Shown here one piece after another: positions 1-8,023 of a stretch of 9,716 nucleotides of DNA. The notes under the pieces were generated by a model. It ran no database searches. It saw nothing but the letters and a program-made list of their open reading frames with translations, and was not told where the DNA came from. The stretch covers positions 1 to 9,716 of the forward strand of contig VGCB01000058.1 of the NCBI GenBank assembly GCA_016870235.1, in the 5' to 3' direction. The stretch's first letter is position 1, and each line of letters begins with the position of its first letter. The DNA comes from Actinomycetota bacterium. Lineage in GTDB: Bacteria > Actinomycetota > Thermoleophilia > Gaiellales > Gaiellaceae. The position numbers and the translations under genes were made by a program.

Positions 1-1424
<1,424 letters not shown>

Positions 1425-1443
<19 letters not shown>

Positions 1444-1499
1444 CCAAGCACGAGGAGGCCGAGGTCGGCCTGCGAGACGACACGTGCATCGGCGAACAT
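1425..1499 (-). CDS. leucine-rich leader peptide of leuA (24 aa)
   Basis: A 24-codon frame begins at ATG 1499 and ends at TAG 1427-1425, 75 nt before the leuA start codon. The first twelve residues (MFADARVVSQAD) contain no leucine. The next ten (LGLLVLGLLL) contain seven leucines and a valine, followed by Pro-Arg-stop. The Leu codons are CTC and CTT. The pattern matches leader peptides that sense leucyl-tRNA ahead of leuA, which are known in Actinobacteria. No Shine-Dalgarno precedes the ATG, but a promoter-like -10 ends 8 nt before it, so the transcript probably starts at or within 1-2 nt of the ATG and is read as a leaderless message. Confidence 0.75.
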
Positions 1500-1507
1500 C
1501 GCATTGC

Positions 1508-1536
1508 ACGATACCCGTTCGCCGTCCGGGGGACAA
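1508..1536 (-). promoter_or_regulatory. sigma70-like promoter of the leuA leader transcript
   Basis: Minus strand: -35 TTGTCC (1536-1531), a 17-bp spacer, and -10 TATCGT (1513-1508). Each hexamer matches consensus at 4 of 6 positions. The predicted start, about 1499-1502, coincides with the leader peptide ATG. The site lies immediately upstream of the divergent DNA glycosylase start at 1541. Confidence 0.6.
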
Positions 1537-1540
1537 GTTC

Positions 1541-2164
1541 ATGCTCGATCACGACAGTCTCGCCGATGCCGTCCGCGCCCTCGCCGTGGACGATCCCGAT
1601 CTCGCCGCGGTCGTGGATGCCTTCGGGGTCCCGCCGCTCTGGGAGCGCGAGCAGGAGTTCGCGACGCTGCTCCTGCTGATCCTCGAGCAGCAGGTGTCGC
1701 TCGCCTCGGCGCGCGCCGCCTTCGACCGCCTCGCGGCCCGGCTCGGCGGCGCCGTCACCCCCGCGGGGCTCCTCGCGCTCGACGACGTGGCCCTCCGCGC
1801 CGACGGGTTCAGCAGGCAGAAGACGCGGTACGCCCGCTTGCTCGCCGATGCGATCGACACGGGAGCGCTCGACTTGCCGGCGCTCGCGGGCCTCGACGAC
1901 ACGGACGCCCGCGCGGCACTGATGGCGCTGCCGGGGATCGGCCCGTGGACGGCCGACGTCTACCTCGTGATGGCGCTGCGCCGTGCCGACGCGTTTCCCT
2001 CCGGCGACCTGGCGCTCCAGGTCGCCGCCCAGGAGGTCAAGCGCCTGCCCGTGCGGCCCCGCCCTGACGATCTCGACGCGGTCGCGGAGCGCTGGCGGCC
2101 GCATCGCGCGGCAGCCGCCCGCATCCTCTGGCTGCACTACCTCGGCACGCGCAGCCGCCTGTGA
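1541..2164 (+). CDS. HhH-GPD DNA glycosylase, AlkA-like (3-methyladenine DNA glycosylase II)
   Basis: Probable base-excision repair enzyme that removes alkylated bases from DNA. The 207-residue product has EQQVSLASA at residues 49-57 and a helix-hairpin-helix LPGIGPWTADVYL at 130-142. The Gly/Pro-rich loop ends with D156 (FPSGDLALQ), at the position of the AlkA catalytic aspartate. It is shorter than E. coli AlkA (282 aa) because the N-terminal beta domain is missing, as in many stand-alone actinobacterial members. The ATG at 1541 is chosen because the protein aligns from MLDHDSLADAV; an in-frame ATG at 1484 would add a basic stretch overlapping the leuA leader. Only a weak GGGGGA precedes it. 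It is divergent from leuA and convergent with rnhA, with 21 nt between stops. Substrate range cannot be read from the sequence. Confidence 0.9.
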   Translation: MLDHDSLADAVRALAVDDPDLAAVVDAFGVPPLWEREQEFATLLLLILEQQVSLASARAAFDRLAARLGGAVTPAGLLALDDVALRADGFSRQKTRYARLLADAIDTGALDLPALAGLDDTDARAALMALPGIGPWTADVYLVMALRRADAFPSGDLALQVAAQEVKRLPVRPRPDDLDAVAERWRPHRAAAARILWLHYLGTRSRL

Positions 2165-2185
2165 GAAGGGCGCCGGGCGAGGACG

Positions 2186-2584
2186 TCAGGCGGCGTCGAG
2201 CGCGTCGTTGACCAGGCGGTCGGCGAGCGTGTTCTGCTCCCGCCGGACGTGCGTGTACTCGACCCGGTCGAGCTGGCGCGCGAGCTTGCTCGCCTCGAGG
2301 AACAGGTCCTGCAGCGCCCGGTTCTTGACCCGGTAGTCGCCGCGCATCTGCTTGACCATCAGCTCCGAGTCGGAGCGCACCTCGAGCTCGTGCGCCCCCA
2401 CCTCGGCCGCGCGCCGCAGCCCGGCGATGAGCGCCGAGTACTCGGCGACGTTGTTGGTGGCGACTCCCATCGCCTCGCCGCGCGCGTCGAGCACGGTGCC
2501 GTCCTCGGCCTCGAGCACGAACGCGTAGGCCGCGGGCCCGGGGTTGCCACGCGCGCCGCCGTCCGTGTAGAGCGTCGCCTTCAC
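2186..2584 (-). CDS. rnhA: ribonuclease HI
   Basis: Cleaves the RNA strand of RNA/DNA hybrids in the cytosol. The 132-residue protein is a minimal RNase H fold beginning with YTDGGARGNPGPA. The four acidic metal-binding residues are D8, E48 (TNNVAEYSAL), D72 (RSDSELMVKQM) and D122 (NTLADRLVND). H112, in THVRREQN, fits the mobile-loop histidine. The start is a GTG at 2584-2582 giving MKATLYTDGG; it has no clear Shine-Dalgarno. It is the last gene of the minus-strand cluster, 30 nt after the NIF3-like gene. The short form resembles the RNase H domain that in other actinobacteria is fused to a phosphatase (CobC-like), but no fusion partner is seen here. Confidence 0.93.
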   Translation of the reverse strand: MKATLYTDGGARGNPGPAAYAFVLEAEDGTVLDARGEAMGVATNNVAEYSALIAGLRRAAEVGAHELEVRSDSELMVKQMRGDYRVKNRALQDLFLEASKLARQLDRVEYTHVRREQNTLADRLVNDALDAA

Positions 2585-2614
2585 GTGCCGCGACCGTATC
2601 GGACGCTGCGGCGG

Positions 2615-2935
2615 TCAGCCCTCGAGGAGCGGATAGAGATCGTACGCCGGCTCTTCGTACGGGTGCGCTCGCCGGAGCGCGCGGACGACGGCCTCGACCC
2701 TGTCCGCGGGGACGACCGTCTCGACGCGCGCCTCGGCGATCCTCTCCTCACGGCCCGCTTCGCCGACGGCGGGCGACGTCCCGTCGATGCCGAAGAACGA
2801 GCCCGTCCCGACCGTCCAGAAGGAGCAGCGGGCGTAGTCGCCGATCCAGCCGGCCCCGGCCGCGAAGACCGCGTCGCGCGTCGCGTGGAGATGCGTGAGC
2901 GGCACGAACCAGACGAGCTTGACGCGCTCTGTCAG
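2615..2935 (-). CDS. stand-alone NIF3/YqfO-type CutA1-like domain protein
   Basis: A 106-residue protein of unknown biochemical role, resembling the PII/CutA1-like domain inserted in NIF3-family (YqfO) proteins and found alone in many bacteria. Recognisable pieces are VKLVWFVPLTHL at residues 5-16, AGAGWIGDYARCSF at 26-39, GTGSFFG at 43-49, and the C-terminal AHPYEEPAYDLYPL at 90-103. No ATG, GTG or TTG lies near the conserved N-terminus. The best start is CTG at 2935-2933, which overlaps the upstream TGA in a CTGA arrangement and follows GGAGAG with a 6-nt spacer. The frame is open further upstream to 3250, but that extension lies inside other genes and looks non-coding. The family call is firm; the start is inference. 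Confidence 0.8.
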   Translation of the reverse strand: MTERVKLVWFVPLTHLHATRDAVFAAGAGWIGDYARCSFWTVGTGSFFGIDGTSPAVGEAGREERIAEARVETVVPADRVEAVVRALRRAHPYEEPAYDLYPLLEG

Positions 2936-3108
2936 AGGTGTCTCTCCGGTGCGGGCGCGCGCTCGGACGAGTCCCCCGTGTTCGGCGTTCCCTCTCGCTC
3001 GATCAGGAGGACGTGCGCCTCGGAGTCGGCTCGCGGGCAGTGCTCGACGCCGGCCGGCGGCTCGTCGAAGGCCGCGAGCGCGTCGGCCAGGTTGACCTTG
3101 TCGTCCAT
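2932..3108 (-). CDS. cupin-family protein with internal in-frame deletion (probable remnant)
   Basis: A 58-residue frame whose ends match the two ends of a small single-domain cupin family. The N-terminus MDDKVNLADALAAFDE resembles the usual start (VNLAEKFALFDE type). The remainder from residue 17, PPAGVEHCPRADSEAHVLLIE followed by NTGD, resembles the usual C-terminal segment (VPxGVEHxPxAxEExHVLL type). Full-length members have about 110-120 residues; the middle, with the histidine metal-binding motifs of the barrel, is absent. The frame stays open and its ATG overlaps the ALDH stop (TGATG), so it is probably still translated by coupling. It likely lacks a cupin active site. The family comparison is from memory of the family, not an alignment. 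Confidence 0.6.
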   Translation of the reverse strand: MDDKVNLADALAAFDEPPAGVEHCPRADSEAHVLLIEREGTPNTGDSSERAPAPERHL

Positions 3109-4640
3109 CAACCGGGCGGGACGTCGAAGACGATGCCCTGCGCGAGCGGCAGGTCGCTCGTGAAGTTGACCGTGGCCGTCTGCCGGCGCATGTACGCGCG
3201 CCAGGCGTCCGAGCCCGACTCGCGTCCCCCGCCCGTCTCCTTCTCGCCACCGAACGCGCCGCCGATCTCGGCGCCGCTCGGGCCGATGTTGACGTTGGCG
3301 ATGCCGCAGTCGGAGCCGCCCGCCGCCAGGAAGCGCTCCGCCTCCCGGAGGTCCGTCGTGAAGACGGACGACGCGAGCCCCTGCGGGACGCCGTTCTGCA
3401 GCGTCACGGCCTCGTCGAAGTCGCGGTACGTGAGCACGTAGAGGATCGGCGCGAACGTCTCCTCCGCGACGATGCCCGTCTGCGCCGGCATTCGCACGAT
3501 CGTGGGCTCCGCGTACCACGCGTCGGGCCAGCGGTCTGCGAGAGCGCGACCGCCGCCGACGACGATCTCGCCGCCTTCCTCGCGCGCCAGCCCCAGCGCC
3601 GCCTCCATGCGGCCGTACGCCTCGCCGCTGACGAGCGGGCCGACGAGCGTCCCGGGCTCGCGCGGGTCACCGATCGCGACGCTGCGATACGCGGAGGCCA
3701 GGCGGCCGAGCAGGTCGTCCGCGACCGCCTCGTGGACGATGAGCCGGCGGAGGCTCGTGCACCGCTGGCCGGCGGTGCCGACTGCCGCGAAGAGGACGGC
3801 CCGGACGACGAGGTCGAGGTCGGCGCTCGGAGTCACGACCGCGGCGTTGTTGCCGCCGAGCTCGAGGAGCGAGCGTCCGAGCCGCGCCGCCACGCGCGGC
3901 GCGAGCGCCTTGCCCATCGCGGTCGAGCCGGTCGCCGAGAGAAGCGGGACGCGCGGGTCGTCGGCGAGCTGGACAGCACGATCGGCGCTGCCGATCACGA
4001 GCTCGAAGAGGCCGTCCGGGACGCCGCCGAACCGGTCGGCGGCGCGGGCGAGGAGCGATGCCGTCGCGAGCGCCGAGAGCGGCGTCCGCTCGGACGGCTT
4101 CCACACGACGGGGTCGCCGCAGACGAGCGCGAGCGCGGCGTTCCAGCTCCAGACTGCGACCGGGAAGTTGAACGCGGAGACGACCGCGACGGGGCCGAGC
4201 GGATGCCAGGTCTCGGTGAGCCGATGCCCGGGGCGCTCGGAGGCGATCGAGCGGCCGTAGAGCTGCCGGGAGAGACCGACGGCGAAGTCGCAGATGTCGA
4301 TCATCTCCTGCACCTCGCCGAGCCCTTCCTGCGCGATCTTCCCGACCTCGAGCGTCACGAGCGCGCCGAGCGCGTCCTTCTCCCGCCGGAGCTCATCCCC
4401 GAGCAGGCGCACGAGCTCGCCTCGCCGTGGGGCCGGCACGTCACGCCACTGCTCGAAGGCCGTCGCCGCCCGTCCAATCGCTCCGTCGACGTCGGCAGCG
4501 CTCGACCGGTCGACACGCGCGATCTCCTCGCCCGTGATCGGCGTGCGCACGGCGAGGCTCCCGCCGGTGACCGTGCCCGGGTCGACTCCCATCCGCTCGA
4601 GGAGCGCGTGCGCCTCGCCCACGGCGTTGACGACAGCCAC
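3108..4640 (-). CDS. aldehyde dehydrogenase, ALDH7/antiquitin family (aminoadipate-semialdehyde dehydrogenase-like)
   Basis: NAD(P)-dependent oxidation of an aldehyde to its acid; family members act on alpha-aminoadipate semialdehyde/piperideine-6-carboxylate in lysine breakdown. The 510-residue product has the oxyanion-hole N158 (SAFNFPVAVW), general base E260 (LLELGGNNA) and nucleophile C294 (GTAGQRCTSLRRL). The C-terminal block NIGPSGAEIGGAFGGEKETGGGRE and the following SGSDAWRAYMRRQ are hallmarks of ALDH7. The start is GTG 4640. GGAG lies only 2 nt upstream, but a -10-like TACTGT (4652-4647) would place the transcript start at the GTG itself, so it may be leaderless; no -35 is evident. 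It heads the minus-strand cluster, and an inverted-repeat element begins 34 nt upstream. The substrate is not proven by the sequence. Confidence 0.93.
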   Translation of the reverse strand: MAVVNAVGEAHALLERMGVDPGTVTGGSLAVRTPITGEEIARVDRSSAADVDGAIGRAATAFEQWRDVPAPRRGELVRLLGDELRREKDALGALVTLEVGKIAQEGLGEVQEMIDICDFAVGLSRQLYGRSIASERPGHRLTETWHPLGPVAVVSAFNFPVAVWSWNAALALVCGDPVVWKPSERTPLSALATASLLARAADRFGGVPDGLFELVIGSADRAVQLADDPRVPLLSATGSTAMGKALAPRVAARLGRSLLELGGNNAAVVTPSADLDLVVRAVLFAAVGTAGQRCTSLRRLIVHEAVADDLLGRLASAYRSVAIGDPREPGTLVGPLVSGEAYGRMEAALGLAREEGGEIVVGGGRALADRWPDAWYAEPTIVRMPAQTGIVAEETFAPILYVLTYRDFDEAVTLQNGVPQGLASSVFTTDLREAERFLAAGGSDCGIANVNIGPSGAEIGGAFGGEKETGGGRESGSDAWRAYMRRQTATVNFTSDLPLAQGIVFDVPPG

Positions 4641-4673
4641 GGCTCCACAGTACTTGCTTTGCCCGGGCTCTCT

Positions 4674-4711
4674 CGCGTCTGCTGGGCGAGGGACGTGAGG
4701 TAGCAGACGCG
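4674..4711. repeat. hairpin repeat copy A
   Basis: Stem CGCGTCTGCT (4674-4683) / AGCAGACGCG (4702-4711), 10 bp perfect with an 18-nt loop. The loop-plus-right-arm part, 4690-4712, recurs perfectly (23 nt) in inverted orientation at 5069-5091. Confidence 0.8.
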
Positions 4712-4724
4712 CTGTGTTTGTTTG

Positions 4725-4783
4725 CCGGGTGTGCGCGCGCCTGCTGGGCGAGAGACCGACCTAGCAGACGCGCGCACACCCGG
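4725..4783. repeat. hairpin repeat copy B
   Basis: Arms 4725-4745 and 4763-4783 pair over 21 bp with a single mismatch (4740/4768), around a 17-nt loop. The arm core is GGGTGTGCGCGCG. The left half (4724-4760) recurs inverted at 5169-5204 (copy D). Confidence 0.8.
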
Positions 4784-4794
4784 ATCCTGAAGCC
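4762..4794 (+). repeat. left arm of 33-bp perfect inverted repeat
   Basis: The 33 bases here are the exact reverse complement of 5048-5080. The inner end reads GGATCCTGAAGCC (4782-4794). The outer part is shared with hairpin copy B. Confidence 0.9.
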
Positions 4795-4811
4795 GGGAAC
4801 CTCCGGTTCCC
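4795..4811. repeat. inner hairpin, left side
   Basis: GGGAACC / GGTTCCC, 7 bp with loop TCC. It is the diverged mirror of the hairpin at 5019-5039. Confidence 0.6.
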
Positions 4812-4860
4812 CGGGACCCCTCCCGTACGATCGAGTCTGGCACCGTGACCCCACGGCCTC

Positions 4861-4884
4861 CGCGTCTGGCTTCAGCCAGACGCG
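4861..4884 (+). repeat. inner palindrome E1
   Basis: CGCGTCTGGC-TTCA-GCCAGACGCG: 10-bp perfect stem with a tetraloop. It is the exact reverse complement of the palindrome at 4964-4987. Confidence 0.85.
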
Positions 4885-4963
4885 TCCGCAGGAACAAGGC
4901 AACCTGCACAGGATCGAGCTTCGCTGCTCTGAGCTCCGTGGTGATCTACCGCGTCCGTTGGTT

Positions 4964-4987
4964 CGCGTCTGGCTGAAGCCAGACGCG
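4964..4987 (-). repeat. inner palindrome E2
   Basis: CGCGTCTGGC-TGAA-GCCAGACGCG: 10-bp perfect stem. The loop TGAA is the complement of E1's TTCA, so the two copies are inverted relative to each other. Confidence 0.85.
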
Positions 4988-5018
4988 GAAAAGGCAGATG
5001 CAGGACACAAATGCAGGA

Positions 5019-5039
5019 GGGGTTCCCTAGGGGAACCCC
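5019..5039. repeat. inner hairpin, right side
   Basis: GGGGTTCCC / GGGAACCCC, 9 bp perfect with loop TAG. Confidence 0.65.
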
Positions 5040-5047
5040 GTTCCCCT

Positions 5048-5080
5048 GGCTTCAGGATCCGGGTGTGCGCGCGTCTGCTA
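5048..5080 (-). repeat. right arm of 33-bp perfect inverted repeat
   Basis: Exact reverse complement of 4762-4794, beginning GGCTTCAGGATCC and ending TCTGCTA. The outer part is the left stem of hairpin copy C. Confidence 0.9.
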
Positions 5081-5109
5081 CCTCACGTCCCACACCCAGC
5101 AGACGCGCG
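5068..5109. repeat. hairpin repeat copy C
   Basis: Arms 5068-5079 and 5098-5109 (CGCGCGTCTGCT and its complement) form a 12-bp perfect stem with an 18-nt loop. Its 5' half matches copy A's 3' half inverted over 23 nt. Confidence 0.8.
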
Positions 5110-5155
5110 AGAACACGGCCAAGCATGCAGTCAAGACAGCCGGCCAGGCAGGCAA

Positions 5156-5821
5156 TCAACGGTTGTACGTCGGTCCCTCGCCAGCAGGCGCGCGCACACC
5201 CGGCAGCAGTGCAGCATCGGGGACGACGCGACCGTCGTCGTCGTTGAGCGTCGCGTTCCAGCGGGTGAAGCTCTCCTCGATCTCGCTGGGGTCGCTGCCG
5301 CGCTCGGCGCTGCGCACCGGCTGCGAGCTGTCGGGCGACACGCGGTACTGGTACCAGGTGATCTCCCAGACGAACGTGAGGATCGTCTCGCCGGAGATCC
5401 CGGACAGAGGGACGATGGAGACACGCGGCGGCCCCAGGCTGCGACTGACGCTCAGGATCGTGCGCCGGAACTGGCTCTGATTGAAGAGATCGGCCGCCTC
5501 CACGAGCTGGAGGTCGGCGTCGGAGAGGCGGCGGAGCGCCGGCTCGGCGATGACCGGCTCCGGGCTCTCGTCTCGCGCTCCGCCGAGGAGCGCCTGCCAG
5601 AGCGGCCGCTGGCGTCGGCGGCGGCCGGCGAGCTCGAAGCCTCCGTGCAGCGGCAGGCCCTCGCGCGTCCAGCCGTGGTCGACCGCCTGCTCCTGGCAGA
5701 GCGCGCAGACGTCGATGTAGTCGCGACCTTCGGGCGAGAAGCGGCTCGTGTGCTCGCCCATCAGCAACGTCCGCTCGCAGACGGCGCAGGTCTTCACCGC
5801 AGTTGCCTTCGTGACACGCAT
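5156..5821 (-). CDS. conserved-looking zinc-ribbon protein of unknown function
   Basis: I do not recognise this 221-residue protein. The N-terminus carries a probable zinc ribbon, CAVC at residues 12-15 and CALC at 39-42, joined by a segment with GEHTSRFSPEGRDYIDV. A basic linker (GRRRRQRP, 66-73) follows. A second region, about 100-190, includes LSDADLQLVEAADLFNQSQFRRTILSVSRSLG and FVWEITWYQYRV and looks like a folded alpha/beta domain. There is no signal peptide or membrane segment. The last 15 residues (207-221, PGVRAPAGEGPTYNR) lie mostly in a copy of the neighbouring repeat, so the original C-terminus was probably replaced or extended. The start is ATG 5821; TATAGT 12 nt upstream implies a near-leaderless message. 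Nucleic-acid binding is possible but unproven. Confidence 0.8.
   Translation of the reverse strand: MRVTKATAVKTCAVCERTLLMGEHTSRFSPEGRDYIDVCALCQEQAVDHGWTREGLPLHGGFELAGRRRRQRPLWQALLGGARDESPEPVIAEPALRRLSDADLQLVEAADLFNQSQFRRTILSVSRSLGPPRVSIVPLSGISGETILTFVWEITWYQYRVSPDSSQPVRSAERGSDPSEIEESFTRWNATLNDDDGRVVPDAALLPGVRAPAGEGPTYNR
5169..5204 (-). repeat. half-repeat copy D inside the 3' end of the zinc-ribbon gene
   Basis: On the minus strand these 36 bases match the left half of copy B (4724-4760) except for one deleted G and one substitution. The copy is coding: it supplies the codons for PGVRAPAGEGPT near the end of the gene at 5156-5821. The partner arm of the hairpin is missing. Confidence 0.8.
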
Positions 5822-5832
5822 CGGGACAGACC

Positions 5833-5838
5833 ACTATA
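5833..5838 (-). promoter_or_regulatory. -10 box of the zinc-ribbon gene
   Basis: TATAGT on the minus strand matches the -10 consensus at 5 of 6 positions and would start transcription about 5 nt before the ATG at 5821. No good -35 is seen at 16-18 bp. Confidence 0.45.
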
Positions 5839-5879
5839 GCCCCGCTGCGCATGTCGCTTCGCTCGGCGGCGGGTGGAAG

Positions 5880-7931
5880 CTACGCGTTCGCGGCCTCGCG
5901 GGCCTTCCGCGTGTCCTCGATCACCTTCTGCGCGACGTGCGTCGGCACCTCCTCGTAGCGCAGGAAGTGCATCGCGTAGTCGCCGCGACCGCCCGTCATC
6001 GAGGTGAGCGACTGCGAGTAGGTGAGGAGCTCCGCCATCGGCACCTCCGCCTTCACGGTCGTCATCCCGCTGGCCGGCTCCATCCCGAGCAGCCGCCCGC
6101 GCCGCGAGTTGAGATCGCCGTTGACAGCGCCCACCGCCTCGTCCGGCACCGTCACCTCGAGCTCCATGATCGGCTCGAGCAGCGCCGGGCTCGCGGCCAG
6201 GTACGCGTCCTTCCACGCCATCGAGCCGGCGATCTTGAAGGCCATCTCCGAGGAGTCGACGGTGTGGTAGGAGCCGTCCACGAGCCGCACGCGCACGCCC
6301 TGGACGGGGGCGCCGGCGAGCTCGCCCTGCTGCATCGCCTCCTGGATCCCCTTGTCGACCGCGGGCCGGAAGCTCTGGGGGATGACGCCGCCGACGATCT
6401 GGTCGAGGAATTCGTACCCGGTTCCGCCCTCGATCGGCTCGATCACGATGTGGCAGTCGCCGAACTGGCCGCGGCCCCCGGTCTGCTTCTTGTAGCGGCC
6501 GTGCGCGCGCGCCTGTCCACGGATCGTCTCCATGTACGGCACGCGGGGCGGATGGAGGTCGACATCGACGCCGAAGCGCCGCTTCGCCCGCTCGAGCGCG
6601 ACCTCGACGTGCATCTGGCTCATGCCGGAGAGGATCTCCTCGCCCGTCTGCGGATCGCGACGGAGGTAGAGCGTGGGATCCTCCTCCGCGAGCCGGCGGA
6701 TCGCGGAGGCGACCTTGTCCTCGTCGCCCTTCGCCTTCGGCGTGATCGCGAAGCTCATCACCGGCTCGGGGAATCCGAACATCGGCACCTCGATCGGCGT
6801 CTCGTGGTCGAGGAGCATGTCGCCCGTCTGCACGTCCTTGAGCTTCGCGACAGCGCCGATGTCGCCCTCGCCGAACTCCTTCGCGGGCGTGTTCGTCTTG
6901 CCCTGCAGCTGGAGCAGCGACCCCATTCGCTCCTTCGCTCGCTCGCGCAGGTCGAACAGCGTCGACTCGGTCGTGACGGTTCCCTTGACGACGCGGAAGA
7001 TGTTGATCCGGCCGGCGAAGGGGTCGGCGAGCGTCTTGAAGACGAAGGCGCACGTGTCGGCGTCGGCCGATCCCATCGGCGCACCCTTCTTCGCCGGCGA
7101 CGGCACCCCCTCGACGAGGAGGTCGAGCAGTGCGTGCGTGCCGAGGTTGTCCTTGGCGACGCCGCAGCCGACGGGGAAGAGCTCGCCGCGCGTGACGGCG
7201 AGCTTGAGCGCAGCGGCGAGGGCATGAGCGTCGAGCTCCTCCCCCTCGAGGTACCGCTCCATCAGCGCCTCGTCCGTCTGCACGACCTCGTCGAGGAGCT
7301 TCTCCCGGTACTCCTGGGCGAGCCCGACCATGTCGTCGGGGATCGCGACGGGGTCTCCCTCCTTCGCTCCACGCGGGTTCGTGTACGCGCACATGTGGAG
7401 GACGTCGACGATGCCCGTGAGCTCGTGCTCGGCGCCGATCGGCAGGTGGACGGCGATGCACTTGGGCGAGAGCTGCGACTGCAGCTGCTCGAGCGCGCGG
7501 AAGAAGTCGGCGCGCTCGCGGTCGAGCATGTTGACGGCGACGACGCGCGAGAGGCCGAGGTCGCCGGCGATCTTCCAGACGCGGCTGGTGCCGACCTCGA
7601 CGCCCATGACCGCGCTGACGACGACGATCGCGCCCTCGACGACACGGAGCGCGCACCGGGCCTCGCCCTGGAAGGACGGGTCGCCCGGGCAGTCGACCAG
7701 GTTGATCTTCCGTCCCTGCCAGCTCGTGTGCGCGAGCGAGAGCGAGATCGACATCTGCCGCTTGTGCTCGTCCTCGTCCCAGTCCGTGACGGTGGTTCCC
7801 GCCTCGATCGTCCCGAGCCGGTTGACGTCGCCGGCCTGGAACAGGAGCGCCTCGACGAGCGACGTCTTGCCCGTCCCGCGGTGACCGACGACCGCGACGT
7901 TGCGGATCTTTCCGGGCTCGAGTGCGGGCAT
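5880..7931 (-). CDS. elongation factor G-like translational GTPase (EF-G2 type)
   Basis: A 683-residue paralogue of the ribosomal translocase EF-G. The order is G domain (1-285), domain II (about 292-375), domain III, domain IV with GRYKKQTGGRGQFGD, and domain V. The P-loop GHRGTGKT (16-23) is intact. Other nucleotide motifs deviate. Switch I reads KRQMSIS where EF-G has RGITI. G3 reads DCPGD (80-84) instead of DTPGH, losing the catalytic histidine. G4 reads NMLD (134-137) instead of NKxD. It is therefore probably a slow or non-canonical GTPase, not the main translocase. The start is ATG 7931, with GGAGG 11 nt upstream. It follows the sigma factor gene after 92 nt on the same strand. Its exact role is unknown. 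Confidence 0.9.
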   Translation of the reverse strand: MPALEPGKIRNVAVVGHRGTGKTSLVEALLFQAGDVNRLGTIEAGTTVTDWDEDEHKRQMSISLSLAHTSWQGRKINLVDCPGDPSFQGEARCALRVVEGAIVVVSAVMGVEVGTSRVWKIAGDLGLSRVVAVNMLDRERADFFRALEQLQSQLSPKCIAVHLPIGAEHELTGIVDVLHMCAYTNPRGAKEGDPVAIPDDMVGLAQEYREKLLDEVVQTDEALMERYLEGEELDAHALAAALKLAVTRGELFPVGCGVAKDNLGTHALLDLLVEGVPSPAKKGAPMGSADADTCAFVFKTLADPFAGRINIFRVVKGTVTTESTLFDLRERAKERMGSLLQLQGKTNTPAKEFGEGDIGAVAKLKDVQTGDMLLDHETPIEVPMFGFPEPVMSFAITPKAKGDEDKVASAIRRLAEEDPTLYLRRDPQTGEEILSGMSQMHVEVALERAKRRFGVDVDLHPPRVPYMETIRGQARAHGRYKKQTGGRGQFGDCHIVIEPIEGGTGYEFLDQIVGGVIPQSFRPAVDKGIQEAMQQGELAGAPVQGVRVRLVDGSYHTVDSSEMAFKIAGSMAWKDAYLAASPALLEPIMELEVTVPDEAVGAVNGDLNSRRGRLLGMEPASGMTTVKAEVPMAELLTYSQSLTSMTGGRGDYAMHFLRYEEVPTHVAQKVIEDTRKAREAANA

Positions 7932-8023
7932 GGGCAGGTGTTCCTCCTGTGCGCGTGTCCGGGTCTGGGTCGCGGCATCGTATCCCGCGATCGCCTCCCG
8001 CAGGAGCGGCGGCTGCCCCGTTC

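Larger units (their letters stand above)
4674..5109. repeat. nested inverted-repeat element (palindromic, MITE-like, no ORF of its own)
   Basis: This gene-free stretch is almost symmetric around about 4922. Working inward on each side one finds a short hairpin with GCGTCTGCT-type arms, a 33-bp perfect inverted-repeat arm, a GGGAACC/GGTTCCC-type hairpin, and a CGCGTCTGGC hairpin. The central ~80 bp (4885-4963) shows no obvious structure. No transposase or coding frame with protein character is present. The layout resembles a non-autonomous, foldback-type mobile or REP-like element. It lies between two co-directional minus-strand genes. Calling it mobile is inference; the symmetry is read directly. 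Confidence 0.75.

Noticed and set aside
2936..3250. Upstream extension of the NIF3-like frame
   Set aside because: It runs inside the cupin remnant and ALDH genes in another frame and is Arg/Ala-rich without homology.
4674..5204. CRISPR array
   Set aside because: Copies are palindromic, inverted relative to each other and irregularly spaced, without uniform spacers or cas genes.
4718..5839. Plus-strand open frame across the repeat region
   Set aside because: Composed of hairpin repeats and the antisense of the zinc-ribbon gene.
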